Source: Actinernus sp. WN-2022
Taxonomy: Eukaryota > Cnidaria > Anthozoa > Actiniaria > Actinernidae
Reading direction: 5' to 3'
Assembly (NCBI GenBank): GCA_030867875.1
Contig: JAOWCC010001589.1
Span: 88,621,537-88,685,536, forward strand
Length of the DNA stretch: 64,000 nt
Shown here: positions 56,401 to 64,000 of the stretch, in pieces
Layout: every line of letters starts with the position of its first letter
Position numbering within the stretch: the first letter of the stretch is position 1
Position numbers and translations under genes: made by a program
Notes under the pieces: generated by a model
Told to the model about the DNA's origin: nothing
The model's database searches: none
What the model saw: the letters and a program-made list of their open reading frames with translations, nothing else

Positions 56401-58928
56401 GATCAACCGTTGCACGAAATCTCCTCTGGGAGCTGCGAAAATATTTCCGTTGTGCAGAAATCACGGAAATCGACAAAGACGCAACAAACGAAACCGCAAA
56501 ACAAATCTTCGAACTTTATCTTTATGAAGAGGATAATCCGTTAAACTGTTTGCCTGTATTTGCTGTTTTGGACATTGAATGCGAAGATGAAGTTGTAAAT
56601 GATTTGAAAAACGACCTTGAAGAACTCTTTCGCGTGAAAGGAGCCCGCACGCCAGCTTGTATCCTTCTTCATTGCTCATCAAAGTTCAATGCAGATGCAT
56701 GCGACATAAAGCAAGAGCTCTCTCAAGGAGAACTGAAATGGTTTGAGAACAAGGAAGAGGAAATGCAGCAGCACATATCAAAGGAAGCCACTGGTGCACA
56801 ACACTCTGAACTAACTGCATTCAAATCTCTCAATACAATGCTCGGATTTCAGGTGTTGAGACATAATTTTAACTTTGAACGGATAAAACAGATCGTATGC
56901 AGCTTGGTGGATAATGTCAAACCCGATGAGAGAAATTTACTGAAGTTTTTGGCCTTGATGCAGTTTTATGTAAATGATTGCATTCCACTGCCTTGCTGCG
57001 ACGCCATCATGGCCCCTATGTGGCAACGCGAGTTAAGTAAAGAGTTTGAACAGTTAACCGTTTGGTATCGTGGCACCATCTCTCCCAACCAGCGAATAGT
57101 CTCAAGCGTCAACTTATTGACGATTAGTCATTATTATGTTAGCAAAGCCCTGCTGGAAGATAATGAAAAATTGTCACAGATAACATCAAAGTTTCTGCAG
57201 TCCAATTTGCTTCGATCCCATTCACACGCAAGAATGATTCTCTGCAAGTCAGCTACGACTATGATGAAACTTCGCAAAGATTCTGATGACAAACAAAGTT
57301 TGACAGCACCCAAGCACAAGTTCTCAGAATTTATTACAGACATTATTGAAAGAGAAACTCCATTGATGGCGGCAGAAATCTTACAAGAGTGTTTTGAGGC
57401 CTTGACGGAATTTTACACAGATCCTTTTCTACTCCAACAAGCAGCGAGAGTTTACTATTTGAAGACAGATGATTTCAAAGAAGCCCTGCGTCTTGCGGAA
57501 AAAGCAATCAAAGTCCAAGGAACCCCAAGTTCCTATCTGCTTGACACAAAAGGTCAAGTCTATAAAGAACAACTAAAGCACGACTTTTCGACGAATCAAT
57601 CGAGCAATTGGACCATCGACGATGGGCGTAAAATTATTGACCTTTCTTTGAAAGCCATGGATGTCTTTAAGGAGTCCCTGAAAGCGGCGAAAGATGAAGC
57701 CTTGGAAGCATTTGCGAAGTATGAACGGCGGAAGTTTAACGATGCAGGCTTGTACGGTAGCCTTTATATTACTTATGACCTCATCGAAAGGCTTTCTCAA
57801 GTGGAGCATATCGACTTGGACGTCGTAAAGTCTTACATCCTTAATCCTAACACAGAAATTCCGATTGAATGGTGTCAGTACCATTCGTGCATCAAAAGAA
57901 TCAAGCCATATGTCGACCAACTTATGGAAAAATTAGCAGAACGACAGCTTGGAGCAAACCAGTTCGAAGAACTGCAAGCTACGATTGATATGCGTAATAA
58001 GAGCTACAATGACATAAAAAACAAGTACAAAAAGTACTTCGGAAGTTCGTTTCCTCCAAGTGAAGCAGATAATCCAGATATTTCTGAGCAAAGGAGGCAG
58101 AATATCAGATCCAGAGCTATTTCAGTGTGTACGCTAACTGGAGAGCAAATTCGAGATAACCGACCCTCAGCTAAAGTACTTGGGTTTGCGAACGTGTTCG
58201 ACCTTTTCCAGTGGTTCTGGATTTATTACGGGAAGAAAGAGGAGACTTGCACCTTTGCAATAAAAAATCTACGTGAAGTAAGAAATAGTCTACAGCAAAA
58301 CACCCCAAAGTCAAGTTACGATTTGAAGATGCTAATTTATATTAATCTGTTTCTTGCCAACTTCGAAGATAATAAAACTGATACACAAGCATTTTACAGA
58401 GAAACGGTTGATTACTGCAAAGAATATTTTACTAAAGAAGTGAAAAACATCTATCCAGCTTCCCTAATGGTGATGTTAATGTGGCCGCGTGAAGATTTAC
58501 CGGTACCATACGACAACGCACTCTTTGCTGCCGCCTTGAAACGCCTAGACACTACCAGAGATTTGGTGGATAGCGCGAAGGATACCGTTCAATTTTACTT
58601 GGGTAAGGGCCGCGGACTTCAGGTATTTGTGCAGCCCAAGAAATTGTCACATGGTAGCAAATTTAGAGTTGACAGAGATATCTTCTGGAGGGAAAAGAAT
58701 GTGGAAGAGAAGGTTTGCCGAATGAAAGGATATTCCAGTCATGTGACACAAATCCTAGCAAACAACGTGTGCAACATCAGGGAGCCCATTCTTGTACATT
58801 CTAAAAAAGCTCTGCTAAGATTTTCACAAGAACCAGGAACATTTGTTCTCGGATTCAGAAAGTCTGGACCAATTGCCTTTGACTGGCAGGAAACGGGTAA
58901 GAAGCAGTCCAAGTTCAAAGTTATCTAA
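35075..58928 (+). CDS. SAMD9-like: SAMD9/SAMD9L-like protein with ubiquitin-like domain (5-exon model, 1797 aa)
   Basis: Join 35075-35110, 36337-36563, 40028-40196, 40632-40740 and 54076-58928. All introns are GT-AG and the phases match (0, 2, 0, 1); the total is 5394 nt. Domains by residue: basic N-terminus 1-88, ubiquitin-like about 89-173 (ending RGLLGG), SAM about 187-260, a low-complexity linker, AlbA_2/Schlafen-like about 385-560, STAND-type P-loop NTPase (GAGGSTVAR about 953; FAVLDIE about 1010), helical repeats about 1150-1600, C-terminal OB-like region. Vertebrate SAMD9/SAMD9L restrain viruses and translation in the cytosol. Function here is inferred from family. Exons 3-5 are firm; exons 1-2 rest on splice sites and phase alone. 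Confidence 0.7.
35410..35541. repeat. MITE with CTTGGTTTACA ends
   Basis: Left CTTGGTTTACA and right TGCAAACCAAG are inverted. Inner CGGCGGCCATGTTGGAGGA and TCCTCCAACATGGCCGCCGC also pair. Related in style to 32637-32782. Confidence 0.75.
35577..35835. repeat. MITE with TATCAATGTT ends
   Basis: Ends GCAGCTATCAATGTTGAACC and GGGCTTAACATTGATAGGTG are inverted. The interior is rich in GGTGGGGATTTGA motifs repeated in both orientations. Confidence 0.7.
35985..36300 (-). repeat. Truncated LINE 3' end (minus strand)
   Basis: On the minus strand the sequence ends GGTGAAGAGCCACCTGGTGG...AATAAATTATTATTATTA, a 3' UTR with microsatellite tail in the style of cnidarian LINEs. No coding part remains. 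Confidence 0.5.
36337..36563 (+). CDS. SAMD9-like gene, predicted exon 2 (basic region)
   Basis: Open throughout between a good acceptor (TTCTTAATTGACAG) and donor (CAAAT/GTAAGT). It encodes NFVEALRKWKEYARRSQDID, then a Lys/Arg-rich helical stretch (IVKLKREKNKTLHAMIWR, KKVEKKND). I do not recognise the domain. The split codon AT+G joins exon 3 in frame. It could instead belong to a different small gene, but both boundaries and both phases fit. Confidence 0.5.
37860..37942. repeat. Hairpin MITE
   Basis: GGATGGATATCTCAGTTTTC (37863 on) pairs with GAAACTGAGATATCCATCC ending at 37940, around a CGGCCATCTTGG loop. Confidence 0.75.
37964..39098 (-). pseudogene. 5'-truncated LINE RT fragment (minus strand)
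   Basis: Minus-strand frames give RLFAMDFRKAFDFVNHSIL (motif A), NKGTVQGNVSGPYLFNIFLN (motif B), DAADDSSIIVPV (motif C) and, in another frame, NELNILGITFQQDCKFSIHV and IIIPKITYGLSVYGSSEAD. The copy ends in an ATT microsatellite at 37965-37983, the target-primed 3' end. Several frameshifts; inactive. Lies in intron 2 of the SAMD9-like gene, antisense to it. Confidence 0.8.
39642..39774. repeat. MITE with GTTGTTCGAAGCAAGG ends
   Basis: GGGCCGGGTTGTTCGAAGCA at the left and TTGCTTCGAACAATCG at the right are inverted. Paired GCGCTATCC/GGGTTAGC-type inner motifs. Confidence 0.75.
40028..40196 (+). CDS. SAMD9-like gene, exon 3 (first half of ubiquitin-like domain)
   Basis: Bounded by TTTTTGTCAG and AACAGG/GTAAGT. 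Encodes STVSILQLFVHCDVGSSPLV, then VSSQDAVSTVAAEISERYGV and DKMNLYDERHNR. The alternating strand, turn, strand and amphipathic helix order, with short hydrophobic strands, is that of a beta-grasp/ubiquitin-like fold. It joins exon 4 in phase 0. Confidence 0.75.
40632..40740 (+). CDS. SAMD9-like gene, exon 4 (second half of ubiquitin-like domain)
   Basis: Encodes LCPLLSFEDNGIIDEMNIHV, then KVVRGLLGG and VKPEGAT. 'L..y.I.de..I.v..R..GG' is the closing part of ubiquitin-like folds. It splices to exon 5 after one base (ACAG/GTATTT, next AG/GTGTTGAAG), giving ATGVEENLPEDI. Confidence 0.75.
41076..41322 (+). pseudogene. CXC-like cysteine cluster fragment, probably transposon-derived
   Basis: A short frame with CRCGKSACTRNCSCKSNELS then CTEACFC, resembling the Cys-rich tail found in many cnidarian transposon-encoded proteins and, more distantly, tesmin-type CXC domains. 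No adjoining domain, so the parent is unclear. Sits at the start of the large intron. Confidence 0.45.
41531..41820. repeat. Fold-back MITE
   Basis: ATAGGCCCTTTGCAGCTAAC at the left and GTTAGCTGCAAAGGGCATAT at the right; inner GTACTGGAGAGCAAAAAATA pairs with TTGCTCTCCAGTATTC. Confidence 0.75.
41821..44427. other. Intron sequence, no gene recognised
   Basis: Open stretches at 42164-42367 (minus), 42701-42928 and 43026-43247 (plus) and 43353-43538 (minus) match no family I know and lack clear splice context. An inverted pair, CAGATCGCACTGTGCTGGTCACG (43805) and CGTGACCAGCACAGTGCAATCTG (48736), suggests a further diverged repeat. Confidence 0.5.
44428..45235 (+). repeat. Interspersed repeat copy B (empty-site copy)
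   Basis: Counterpart of 12598-14221 without the G-tract insertion; one TCTTCAAT at 45188-45195. Overlapping short ORFs are not conserved in copy A. Confidence 0.75.
45236..46229. other. Intron sequence, no gene recognised
   Basis: No coding sequence, TIRs or arrays stand out in this stretch. Confidence 0.5.
46230..46705 (-). mobile_element. Penelope-like element 3' fragment with GIY-YIG tail (copy 1)
   Basis: On the minus strand the end of a GIY-YIG endonuclease frame reads VTFSKRDSVRKARESYLIYK, then LEPLGMNRRDEM and a stop, typical of Penelope C-termini. A long terminal sequence follows down to about 46230. It contains the uninterrupted sequence TATATAAGCCTTGTATCC (about 46415-46432), the empty version of the retrozyme insertion site at 49.3 kb. 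A hammerhead-like motif at 46361-46405 is damaged by a deletion. Confidence 0.75.
46361..46405 (-). ncRNA. Degenerate Penelope-type minimal hammerhead (copy 1)
   Basis: Minus strand: an intact CUGAAGA and the first side of stem II (GGCUGGUAC), but about 14 nt carrying the other side of stem II and GAAA are missing, so it cannot fold. The defect differs from that in copy 2. Confidence 0.5.
46706..48437. other. Intron sequence, no gene recognised
   Basis: Contains a G-rich patch with repeated GGTTATGGTATGCCAGGGGG (about 46877-46955) and a short CA-rich tract. No coding evidence. Confidence 0.5.
48438..48725 (-). other. Unrecognised ORF (95 codons) starting AAGATGGCGGCG
   Basis: A good start context (CAAGATGGCG) opens MAANGSFDLAKPGFISAVFF, with a basic, Leu-rich middle (FLSFLKLRGVLRAL). 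I recognise no domain and see no clear donor site. It could be a first exon, a repeat or chance. The GCCGCCATCTTG motif is common in MITEs in this window, which lowers confidence. Confidence 0.2.
48885..49132 (-). pseudogene. Penelope-type GIY-YIG endonuclease fragment (copy 2)
   Basis: Minus-strand frames give SHITCNTKNVIYMVQCHYC, then NSQYIGETKRCLKDRFNEHR and, after a frameshift, KPTAVSEHFLSPNHSSTDI. The Cys-rich lead-in, 'Y-I-G-E-T-x-R-x-L-x-x-R' and 'EH' spacing are those of the GIY-YIG domain in Penelope elements. It is truncated at both ends and points away from the adjoining long terminal sequence, so the junction near 49133 is an inversion. Confidence 0.75.
49529..49573 (+). ncRNA. 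Type I hammerhead ribozyme, unit 1
   Basis: Stem I GCCAUG pairs with CAUGGU. The core is CUGAUGA, stem II is GUCC/GGAC around UAACAA, then GAAA. Stem III is the self-complementary ACAGCUGU, too short to close stably alone, so activity as a dimer is likely. The cleavage triplet is GUA, with the predicted cut between 49567 and 49568. All core residues are present. Confidence 0.93.
49878..49922 (+). ncRNA. Type I hammerhead ribozyme, unit 2
   Basis: Same core and stems as unit 1, 349 bp downstream; predicted cut after 49916. Cleavage here and in unit 1 would release one 349-nt monomer. Confidence 0.93.
50227..50271 (+). ncRNA. Type I hammerhead ribozyme, unit 3
   Basis: Identical in the ribozyme segment to units 1 and 2; predicted cut after 50265. 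Confidence 0.93.
50576..50620 (+). ncRNA. Type I hammerhead ribozyme, unit 4
   Basis: Identical ribozyme segment; predicted cut after 50614. The remaining array 3' of it is only about 100 nt (incomplete unit). Confidence 0.93.
50750..50800 (+). ncRNA. Degenerate Penelope-type minimal hammerhead (copy 2)
   Basis: CCUGAAAA is followed by a stem II (GGCUGG...CCAGCC), then GAAA and AUAUCG. It fits the minimal hammerhead known from Penelope long terminal repeats, where stem III is two pairs without a loop. The core G before the last A of CUGANGA is A here, so it should be inactive. Confidence 0.55.
50881..53499. other. Intron sequence, no gene recognised
   Basis: A small inverted pair (TTAGGGGATAT at 52855 and ATATCCCCTTAA at 52910) brackets a 67-bp segment. 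Open stretches at 51048-51356 and 53169-53462 show no domain. Confidence 0.5.
53500..53660 (-). repeat. Fragment of a second Penelope-type terminal repeat
   Basis: On the minus strand CGAAGGGCTAGCGCTCGAAA precedes CGTCAGCTGCTACTCGC. This resembles the region of Penelope terminal repeats that carries a minimal hammerhead (stem II, GAAAC, GUC triplet). The CUGANGA part is not preserved, so any ribozyme here is dead. It belongs to a different subfamily from the 46-50 kb copies. Confidence 0.45.
54076..58928 (+). CDS. SAMD9-like: SAMD9-like gene, exon 5 (SAM, AlbA_2, STAND NTPase, TPR-like, OB-like)
   Basis: Begins after CTCTAACTAG in frame with exon 4 and runs 1616 codons to TAA. The SAM part is NQWKKQHIRIWLRDEVEVED...LVRYTTDKDAFDKEFKEI. 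A Ser/Pro-rich linker follows. FMKHLVKFACACLNERSNGT and IHFGVGDD match the AlbA_2 domain of SAMD9, the nuclease-like effector part. HQRGAGGSTVARNLLWELRK is the P-loop; like vertebrate SAMD9 it lacks the usual Lys. VFAVLDIECEDE is the Walker B candidate. AARVYYLKTDDFKEALRLAE starts the helical repeats. The C-terminus (LQVFVQPKKLSHGSKFRVD...FVLGFRKSGPIAFDW) matches the OB-like end. About the length of vertebrate SAMD9. A single uninterrupted coding exon is also usual for vertebrate family members. Confidence 0.93.
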
Positions 58929-59085
58929 TCCTGATTCTCGGACTGCAATGAAGCGAAGTCTTTCAAGAGGACAATCAGGATTGTAAGAACCGTTTCACCA
59001 GTGAACAGTCTCATGACTTCTTAGTCAACAAGAACGACAGGATCTATGGTCAGAAGGAGAAGAAAAACGGCGATATACAGCTCTT
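58929..59085 (+). other. SAMD9-like gene 3' flank
   Basis: No AATAAA lies close to the stop; a polyadenylation site could not be placed. An inverted-repeat element begins at about 59086. Confidence 0.4.
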
Positions 59086-59688
59086 TTTAAAGTGCATATA
59101 AGCCCAAATTAGTTATATTTGATATCGATTGTACATGCATGAAGTAGATAGTCCAATGGTAGAATATTTCTTGATTTGGGTGCATGTTGCGTTTACTTGA
59201 AGGTAAAGGTTTATATATAAAGGTTTGTATCACGATTCACTGATCACTTTGTTTACTTTTGAGACGCCAATATAACATGGTATTGCGTCTCAGAATACCA
59301 GCCTCTGATTGGCTCTTGCGCGAGCCCTTGCAGTTACATGGGTTCCAGGTCAAGGTCAAAAGTCGTTTGTTCAACAGCAAGATTTCTACAATTTCACCTT
59401 CAAAACACTGTAAATTACAAGATAAGCATCATTCAATCCTAAAGGTAAGGTTGGCATTGTAGTTTCCGTCAGAAATCTAACACTCTTATTCGCTAAAAGT
59501 ACAATTTTCATAATTTTTGAAGAGATTTCAAAACACGTCGCGAAAGTTTTCGCCACTCAAGCCGTGAAACCGTTGCCATAGATATACTAGGCGCCTTTTG
59601 AGAATTGAAATTACGATCAGAATAAGTTTGGTGCTTCATTCTCTTCTTTCTTTTAACAATTCCCGACTTAACTGTTGAATCGCGATAC

Positions 59689-59862
59689 AAAACTAATTGA
59701 GATTTTGAGACGCGATACCGAATTATATTGCCGGCGTTGGAAGAAAATATATTCTTCGTATTGGGCTTCGTCGCTGCGCGACTCCGCCCAATACGGAATA
59801 TATTTTCTCCCAACTGGCCGGCAATATAATTCGGTATCGCGTCTCAAAATCTCAATTAGTTT
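59689..59862. repeat. Palindromic MITE
   Basis: AAACTAATTGAGATTTTGAG, then ACGCGATACCGAATTATATT and GCCGGC, is mirrored at the right end; the loop is TTCGTCGCTGCGCGACTCC. Confidence 0.85.
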
Positions 59863-60092
59863 ATAATATTTCCAATATGCTAATGATGTAATGTCATCAC
59901 CGACATTTGCTGAATTTCTTTGTGCTTGTGAATTAAGCTATTTTCTAATTTAATTTTTTTTGTAAAATCACTTTGAGAAGCTTCAAATATAACATAGAAT
60001 TTAAAAATAGGTAATTTGTCTCTACCAGCATGCTTTTGTATAATAAGTGATGTCGGTGATGATATCACACATTAGCATATTGGAAATATAAA
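59863..60092. repeat. TIR MITE
   Basis: TTTCCAATATGCTAATGATG and CACATTAGCATATTGGAAAT are inverted; ATGTCATCACCGACAT pairs with ATGTCGGTGATGAT. Confidence 0.8.
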
Positions 60093-60774
60093 CCTTTATA
60101 TCTCGTAGACGTAACACCCAAATCAAGAAATATTCTACCGTTGGACTATTCACTTCATGTAAAATAGATATCAAGTATAACTAATTTGGGCTTATATGCA
60201 CTTTAACAGTTTTACGGGAGTTCTAGCTCCATCAACAATTAGTCAGTTGGATCTATAATCTTGGCAACCAGAACTGACGCCATCAATTTTTCGATGTGTA
60301 TTCCCTGGCTAGTTCTTACGGTGTCAATTTGCTACCACATTTTAATTTTATTTAGATATCGTATCTATCGGGAGGGGGCTCATAATTCTGATAATTTAGT
60401 TAGAACAGACAAATAATATGGAAAATGTTAGTGCAAAATACTAAACACAAGTTTAACGCTAATTTATATATAACTAAGCATAGGATAAATAAGAGCACAC
60501 ACCAGTCAATTATGGCACCGTTATTGCAGAGGATAGAAAAGATGTAGCAATAAAATAGCTTTCAGAAGGATACAAGCACCCCGTTATACGCCTCCCCCTT
60601 ACGAAGTTGTAATAAGCCCTGCAAGGCTTGCTTGTTAGCAAGATCGTTTTCATTCATCGTTTTTTTCTTGCCAACAACGTTTTACAGGCGACAATGTCAA
60701 CCTTGTTATTAGACAACAAGTGATATATACTGAACCCAAATCTTCGCGATGCCAATATATTAAATACCGTAACA

Positions 60775-62563
60775 TTCCGAAAATAAGGCCTTGGCCCTTG
60801 GCAGATTTTTTACCAAAAAGTTTTTTTTTCTTACGCGTATATTTTCGGTGAAGGGGGTTATTATTGCGTCTCGAAAAGTGTTGGGCTTATATTTGGAAGG
60901 AATTTTTGCGTCCCAAACAAATGCAAGGTGCGAGCAAGAGTACTGTCTGGTAAGTCGTAATAATGAGCAATAGCAAGAGACCATAACCTAAGAGAACCGA
61001 TCTCCCATACTAGCCTCTCTCCCCATGATAGTCTGCGCCGATTTATTTTTAGCTTGCATAAATTAGTTGGACTATTTTTACCACTCTATCCGATTGGTTG
61101 TGGGTGTCACGTGTCCGAATGGCCTGGCGGGCGGCGAGAGCAGAAGAATGCATTCAGGGTTTTACTCAGTAATCAAAGCATTCACAATTTTCTACTTTCA
61201 CGACAGTTACTCTACAGATTCATATTGATTACGGTGTTGCAAAAGCATGTCCGATTATTTACGATATTATAGGTTCTATTTCTAATTTCTTTAGCGAATT
61301 GTAAGCGTCTGTTTACGATAATTCCAAACTCAGTCAGTCAGTGTTTCAGATTAACTGGATTTATAATTTCGCAAACTTGTGGTCAAAAGTCGATGCGTGC
61401 TTGCTTGCTATAAACTGAACGTTTCTAAAATTATTAGCCTGATGAAAGAGCAAATAATCCGGTCAGTTCCCTAGGTATGTTATCTAGCTATACATGAATA
61501 TGAACTACAGGGAACGAGTATTTATAAGGTAAGCGAAGTTTCAATAACAACGATACGGGATTGTTAATTTATTGAAATTTTTGGAAGACTCCATGCTCGC
61601 CGATCCGGCTACAAACTGAATGGAATACGGCTTCATTTCCTTTGATAGTTTCACGAAATTCAGGTCACTCTAGCTTCTTTTCACGGCTTCCAAGTCACAT
61701 CCGAATTTCTTACGGGTCTGGCTTAATACAGCCTACAGTTTCCCAGTCAAATCCAAATTACACTCCGTAGCTTATATTAATAATAAAATTCAAAGTTCAT
61801 TTTCTCGAGTCTTCAAGTCAGCTGAGGTCAGATCCGTCTATACCAGTCCGGGTAGTAAGTTTATGGAGCAACACATAATTCAGAGCCATAATTCAGAGTT
61901 TTGAAGCTTCGCATCCATCGCCCCTCTTTCTTTGTTGAAATCAAGGTTGAATTCATGAGATGGAGCGATGAAAATCCGTGAGGAGCTGGAACCGAATCTT
62001 AAAATAGCATCGTGACGTCCACTGAGCCAAAAATAGATTGGCGCAAACTATCATAGGGTACGGAGATCAGTTCTCTTAAGTGATGGTCTCTTGGCAATAG
62101 CCACAACAAAACTACAAAACATTTATCCCTAATTTCACTCGTCCCCATTTGATTACCTATACTTATAACCCATCAAATATTTCCCCTCGCGTGTGATTGG
62201 TTGAATGCATCACGTGACCCGATATTTTCTCTCCGCGAGCGTGAAATATCAGCGAATACACCCCTGTGAGCGTATAAGCGCGCATCGAAGAAAATATTTG
62301 AAGGATGATAACAACAATAACCTACATTGTGGCATCGAAATATTCCTCGAAGCTCACAGTTTCCCTCGAACTTCGCTCTCGTTTCACTGTTCTCTTCTCG
62401 GATCAAATAATATCCGCGGACAAAATATCAGGGCAGATTTCGACGCCACAAATAGCTTATTGTATTTCTATTCACCTCCACTTCGGTGAATAATTGTTAA
62501 TTATAACCGCCGTTATTTTGCTTTTTTTTAGGGGGGGGGGCTTATTTTCGGAATTTTACGGTA
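60775..62563. mobile_element. 1.8-kb TIR element, no transposase seen
   Basis: Left TACCGTAACATTCCGAAAAT and right ATTTTCGGAATTTTACGGTA are inverted with one mismatch. TA at both tips fits a mariner-type target. Inner segments 60955-61005 and 62050-62105 also pair (AAGAGACCATAACCTAAGAG and its counterpart). A G run lies near the right end. Short ORFs are not recognisable. Confidence 0.65.
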
Positions 62564-63866
62564 CGATATGTATAAGCAAATAGAGAAAAAATTGTTAGAA
62601 TTATTAAAATGTTTGATAATGTCTTGTTGTGGCGACTTCAGGCCTTGGTCCAGTTTTCTGGTTGTTCTCCCTGTGCCATAAAGGCTTCAGTGTGTTTATT
62701 GTGGTGCATAATCTCCCAGTTGTTCATCCAAGGCCCCATGATGATGGGAGTAAACCTATCGTTCGCATCATCCTGATACAATAAGGTTTCAAGATCAGAT
62801 GAACTATTCGTGATGACTCTTCAGCATTGTTTTTTGATGAACCAAAAGACAGCCCGAGTTATATAAGTACAGAATATGGTCAGAAAATGGGCGGAAATGG
62901 AACCAAGATGTCATGATTATTTATTTTCCTTATTTTTTTAAATCGCAGCATAGATCACTTATCCGCCAACCCGGCTCTTGTGAAAGTCCCTTCCCTCCGG
63001 CGTTTCGTTACTTTCATAATTATTTTAGAAACAGGATTCATTCGGTACGTATGTAAGAGAGGAGGATATGGGGCCACGTTTGGCGACGATCGTGGCGTTT
63101 CTTTTAACAGCACTGACAGCGGGCTTACAAAATTGAACGAGGATGACTACAATATGGAATGTTTTGGTTGAGGTTTCCAGTAATGTTTTCAGTTCTTGTT
63201 AGAAATATTTGGACAAGTACCTTGTGCCATGACAGACTTGCGTTATTCTGTAGCTCGGTTCTGTCAAGAGAGGCAAATTTGACCAAATCTGGTTTGTAGT
63301 GGGGGTCTTTGGAGGTTCTCAACAATACGTTGTCCTAAAAATAAGAAAAGATCAAAGCTATAAGCGCTGAGCTAAGACTGAGTATGAAAACAATGCATAA
63401 ATATCATAGTTGTGGGAGCCACGTGAACATAAATTACTGAGCATTATGTAAAAGAGGGGACCGCTTGAAAACTATGTTAAAACGATGTGAACATAATAAT
63501 GATTATGGCAGGGTCTTCGTGGCGCAGCAATCATACGGCCTAATTTATTTAACCTTGGTATTCATTTGAGTACTGCAGCCTTTACAGATTTGGTCTTGCT
63601 TAACAACAAAAACTCTAAAGAATAAAAGGACCCAATCGACAACAATAGAAAATGATTCTGGGACGATTATTTTGCTTTAAAATTGTCAAAGCTTGAACGT
63701 TTTTGTTCAAATTGGCCTAAGTCAATTTTATTTCGGTAACTCAGAATAATTAATATTGCATATAGATAAGGCTTTTACCCTTTTGACCAGATATTACAAA
63801 ATCAAAAACCCTGCATGCAAACCAAGTTATATCTCAGTTGTGGCATAAAGAGGACGAAGAGGGACG
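62564..63866. other. No gene recognised
   Basis: AT-rich sequence. A possible short exon-like frame at 62980-63171 (63 codons) has no domain or clear splice sites. Confidence 0.5.
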
Positions 63867-64000
63867 GAGAAGGAGAACAACCACGTGTGAAAGAGTTTAG
63901 ATTATCAGTGTGGAAGGAGAAGGAGAACACACGTGATAGAGTTTGATATTATTGGAGAAGGAGAACAACCACGTGTGAAAGAGTTTAGATTATTAGGAAA
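63867..64000 (+). repeat. Tandem repeat (GGAGAAGGAGAACAACCACG), runs off the window
   Basis: Three imperfect copies of a unit of about 45-50 bp (GGAGAAGGAGAACAACCACG, then TGTGAAAGAGTTTAGATTAT). The middle copy is shortened. The array may continue beyond 64000. Confidence 0.85.

Larger units (their letters stand above)
59086..60208. repeat. 1.1-kb inverted-repeat element with two nested MITEs
   Basis: Outer arms 59086-59222 and 60089-60208 are inverted copies (AAAGTGCATATAAGCCCAAA, AGAATATTTCTTGATTTGGG). Inside are a palindromic MITE (59689-59862) and a TIR MITE (59863-60092). No transposase ORF. Confidence 0.8.

Noticed and set aside
1..64000. tRNA, rRNA and CRISPR features
   Set aside because: No tRNA-like cloverleaf, rRNA core or spacer-repeat array was noticed. 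The regular 349-bp array is a retrozyme, not a CRISPR. A tRNAscan/Rfam run would be decisive for tRNAs.

Overview
The window looks like gene-poor, AT-rich nuclear DNA of a marine invertebrate, most likely an anthozoan cnidarian (coral or sea anemone). This is inferred from the repeat mix (PHD-finger CR1/L2-like LINEs, Penelope-like elements, BEL/Pao, a tyrosine-recombinase relic, many fold-back MITEs, hammerhead-bearing retrozymes) and from a SAMD9-like gene with cnidarian-style phase-matched introns. No single sequence proves the species. There are no operons, bacterial promoters or CRISPR arrays.

Layout. 1-5.3 kb: the 3' end of an LTR retrotransposon inserted into a decayed LINE. 5.7-11.8 kb: inverted minisatellites around a minus-strand Penelope-like element (two ORFs, no visible GIY-YIG endonuclease) and a 1.1-kb near-perfect palindrome. 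12.6-18.4 kb: an old repeat carrying a G-tract transposon (8-bp target duplication) and an internally deleted BEL/Pao element. 18.4-23.7 kb: mostly unrecognised DNA with repeat scraps. 23.75-27.8 kb: nested TIR elements, one holding a tyrosine-recombinase relic. 27.9-32.6 kb: two LINE copies, one split by a TTAA-target transposon. 32.6-39.8 kb: dense MITEs and two large imperfect inverted repeats.

The one convincing host gene is on the plus strand. Five exons (35075-58928) join with consistent phases into a predicted 1797-residue protein: short basic N-terminus, ubiquitin-like domain, SAM domain, AlbA_2/Schlafen-like domain, STAND-type P-loop NTPase, helical repeats and C-terminal OB-like region, i.e. 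a SAMD9/SAMD9L-like innate-immune protein with an added ubiquitin-like domain. Its last intron is 13.3 kb.

The most striking object lies in that intron: a tetrameric tandem array of 349-bp units (49301-50714), each with a complete type I hammerhead ribozyme on the gene's sense strand. It is flanked by a 6-bp duplication (TAAGCC), and the empty site is present in a second Penelope-element copy at 46.4 kb. This is a retrozyme. The surrounding Penelope long terminal sequences carry their own, now degenerate, minimal hammerheads. The 3' 5 kb holds nested inverted-repeat elements, an ORF-less 1.8-kb TIR element, and a short tandem array running off the end.
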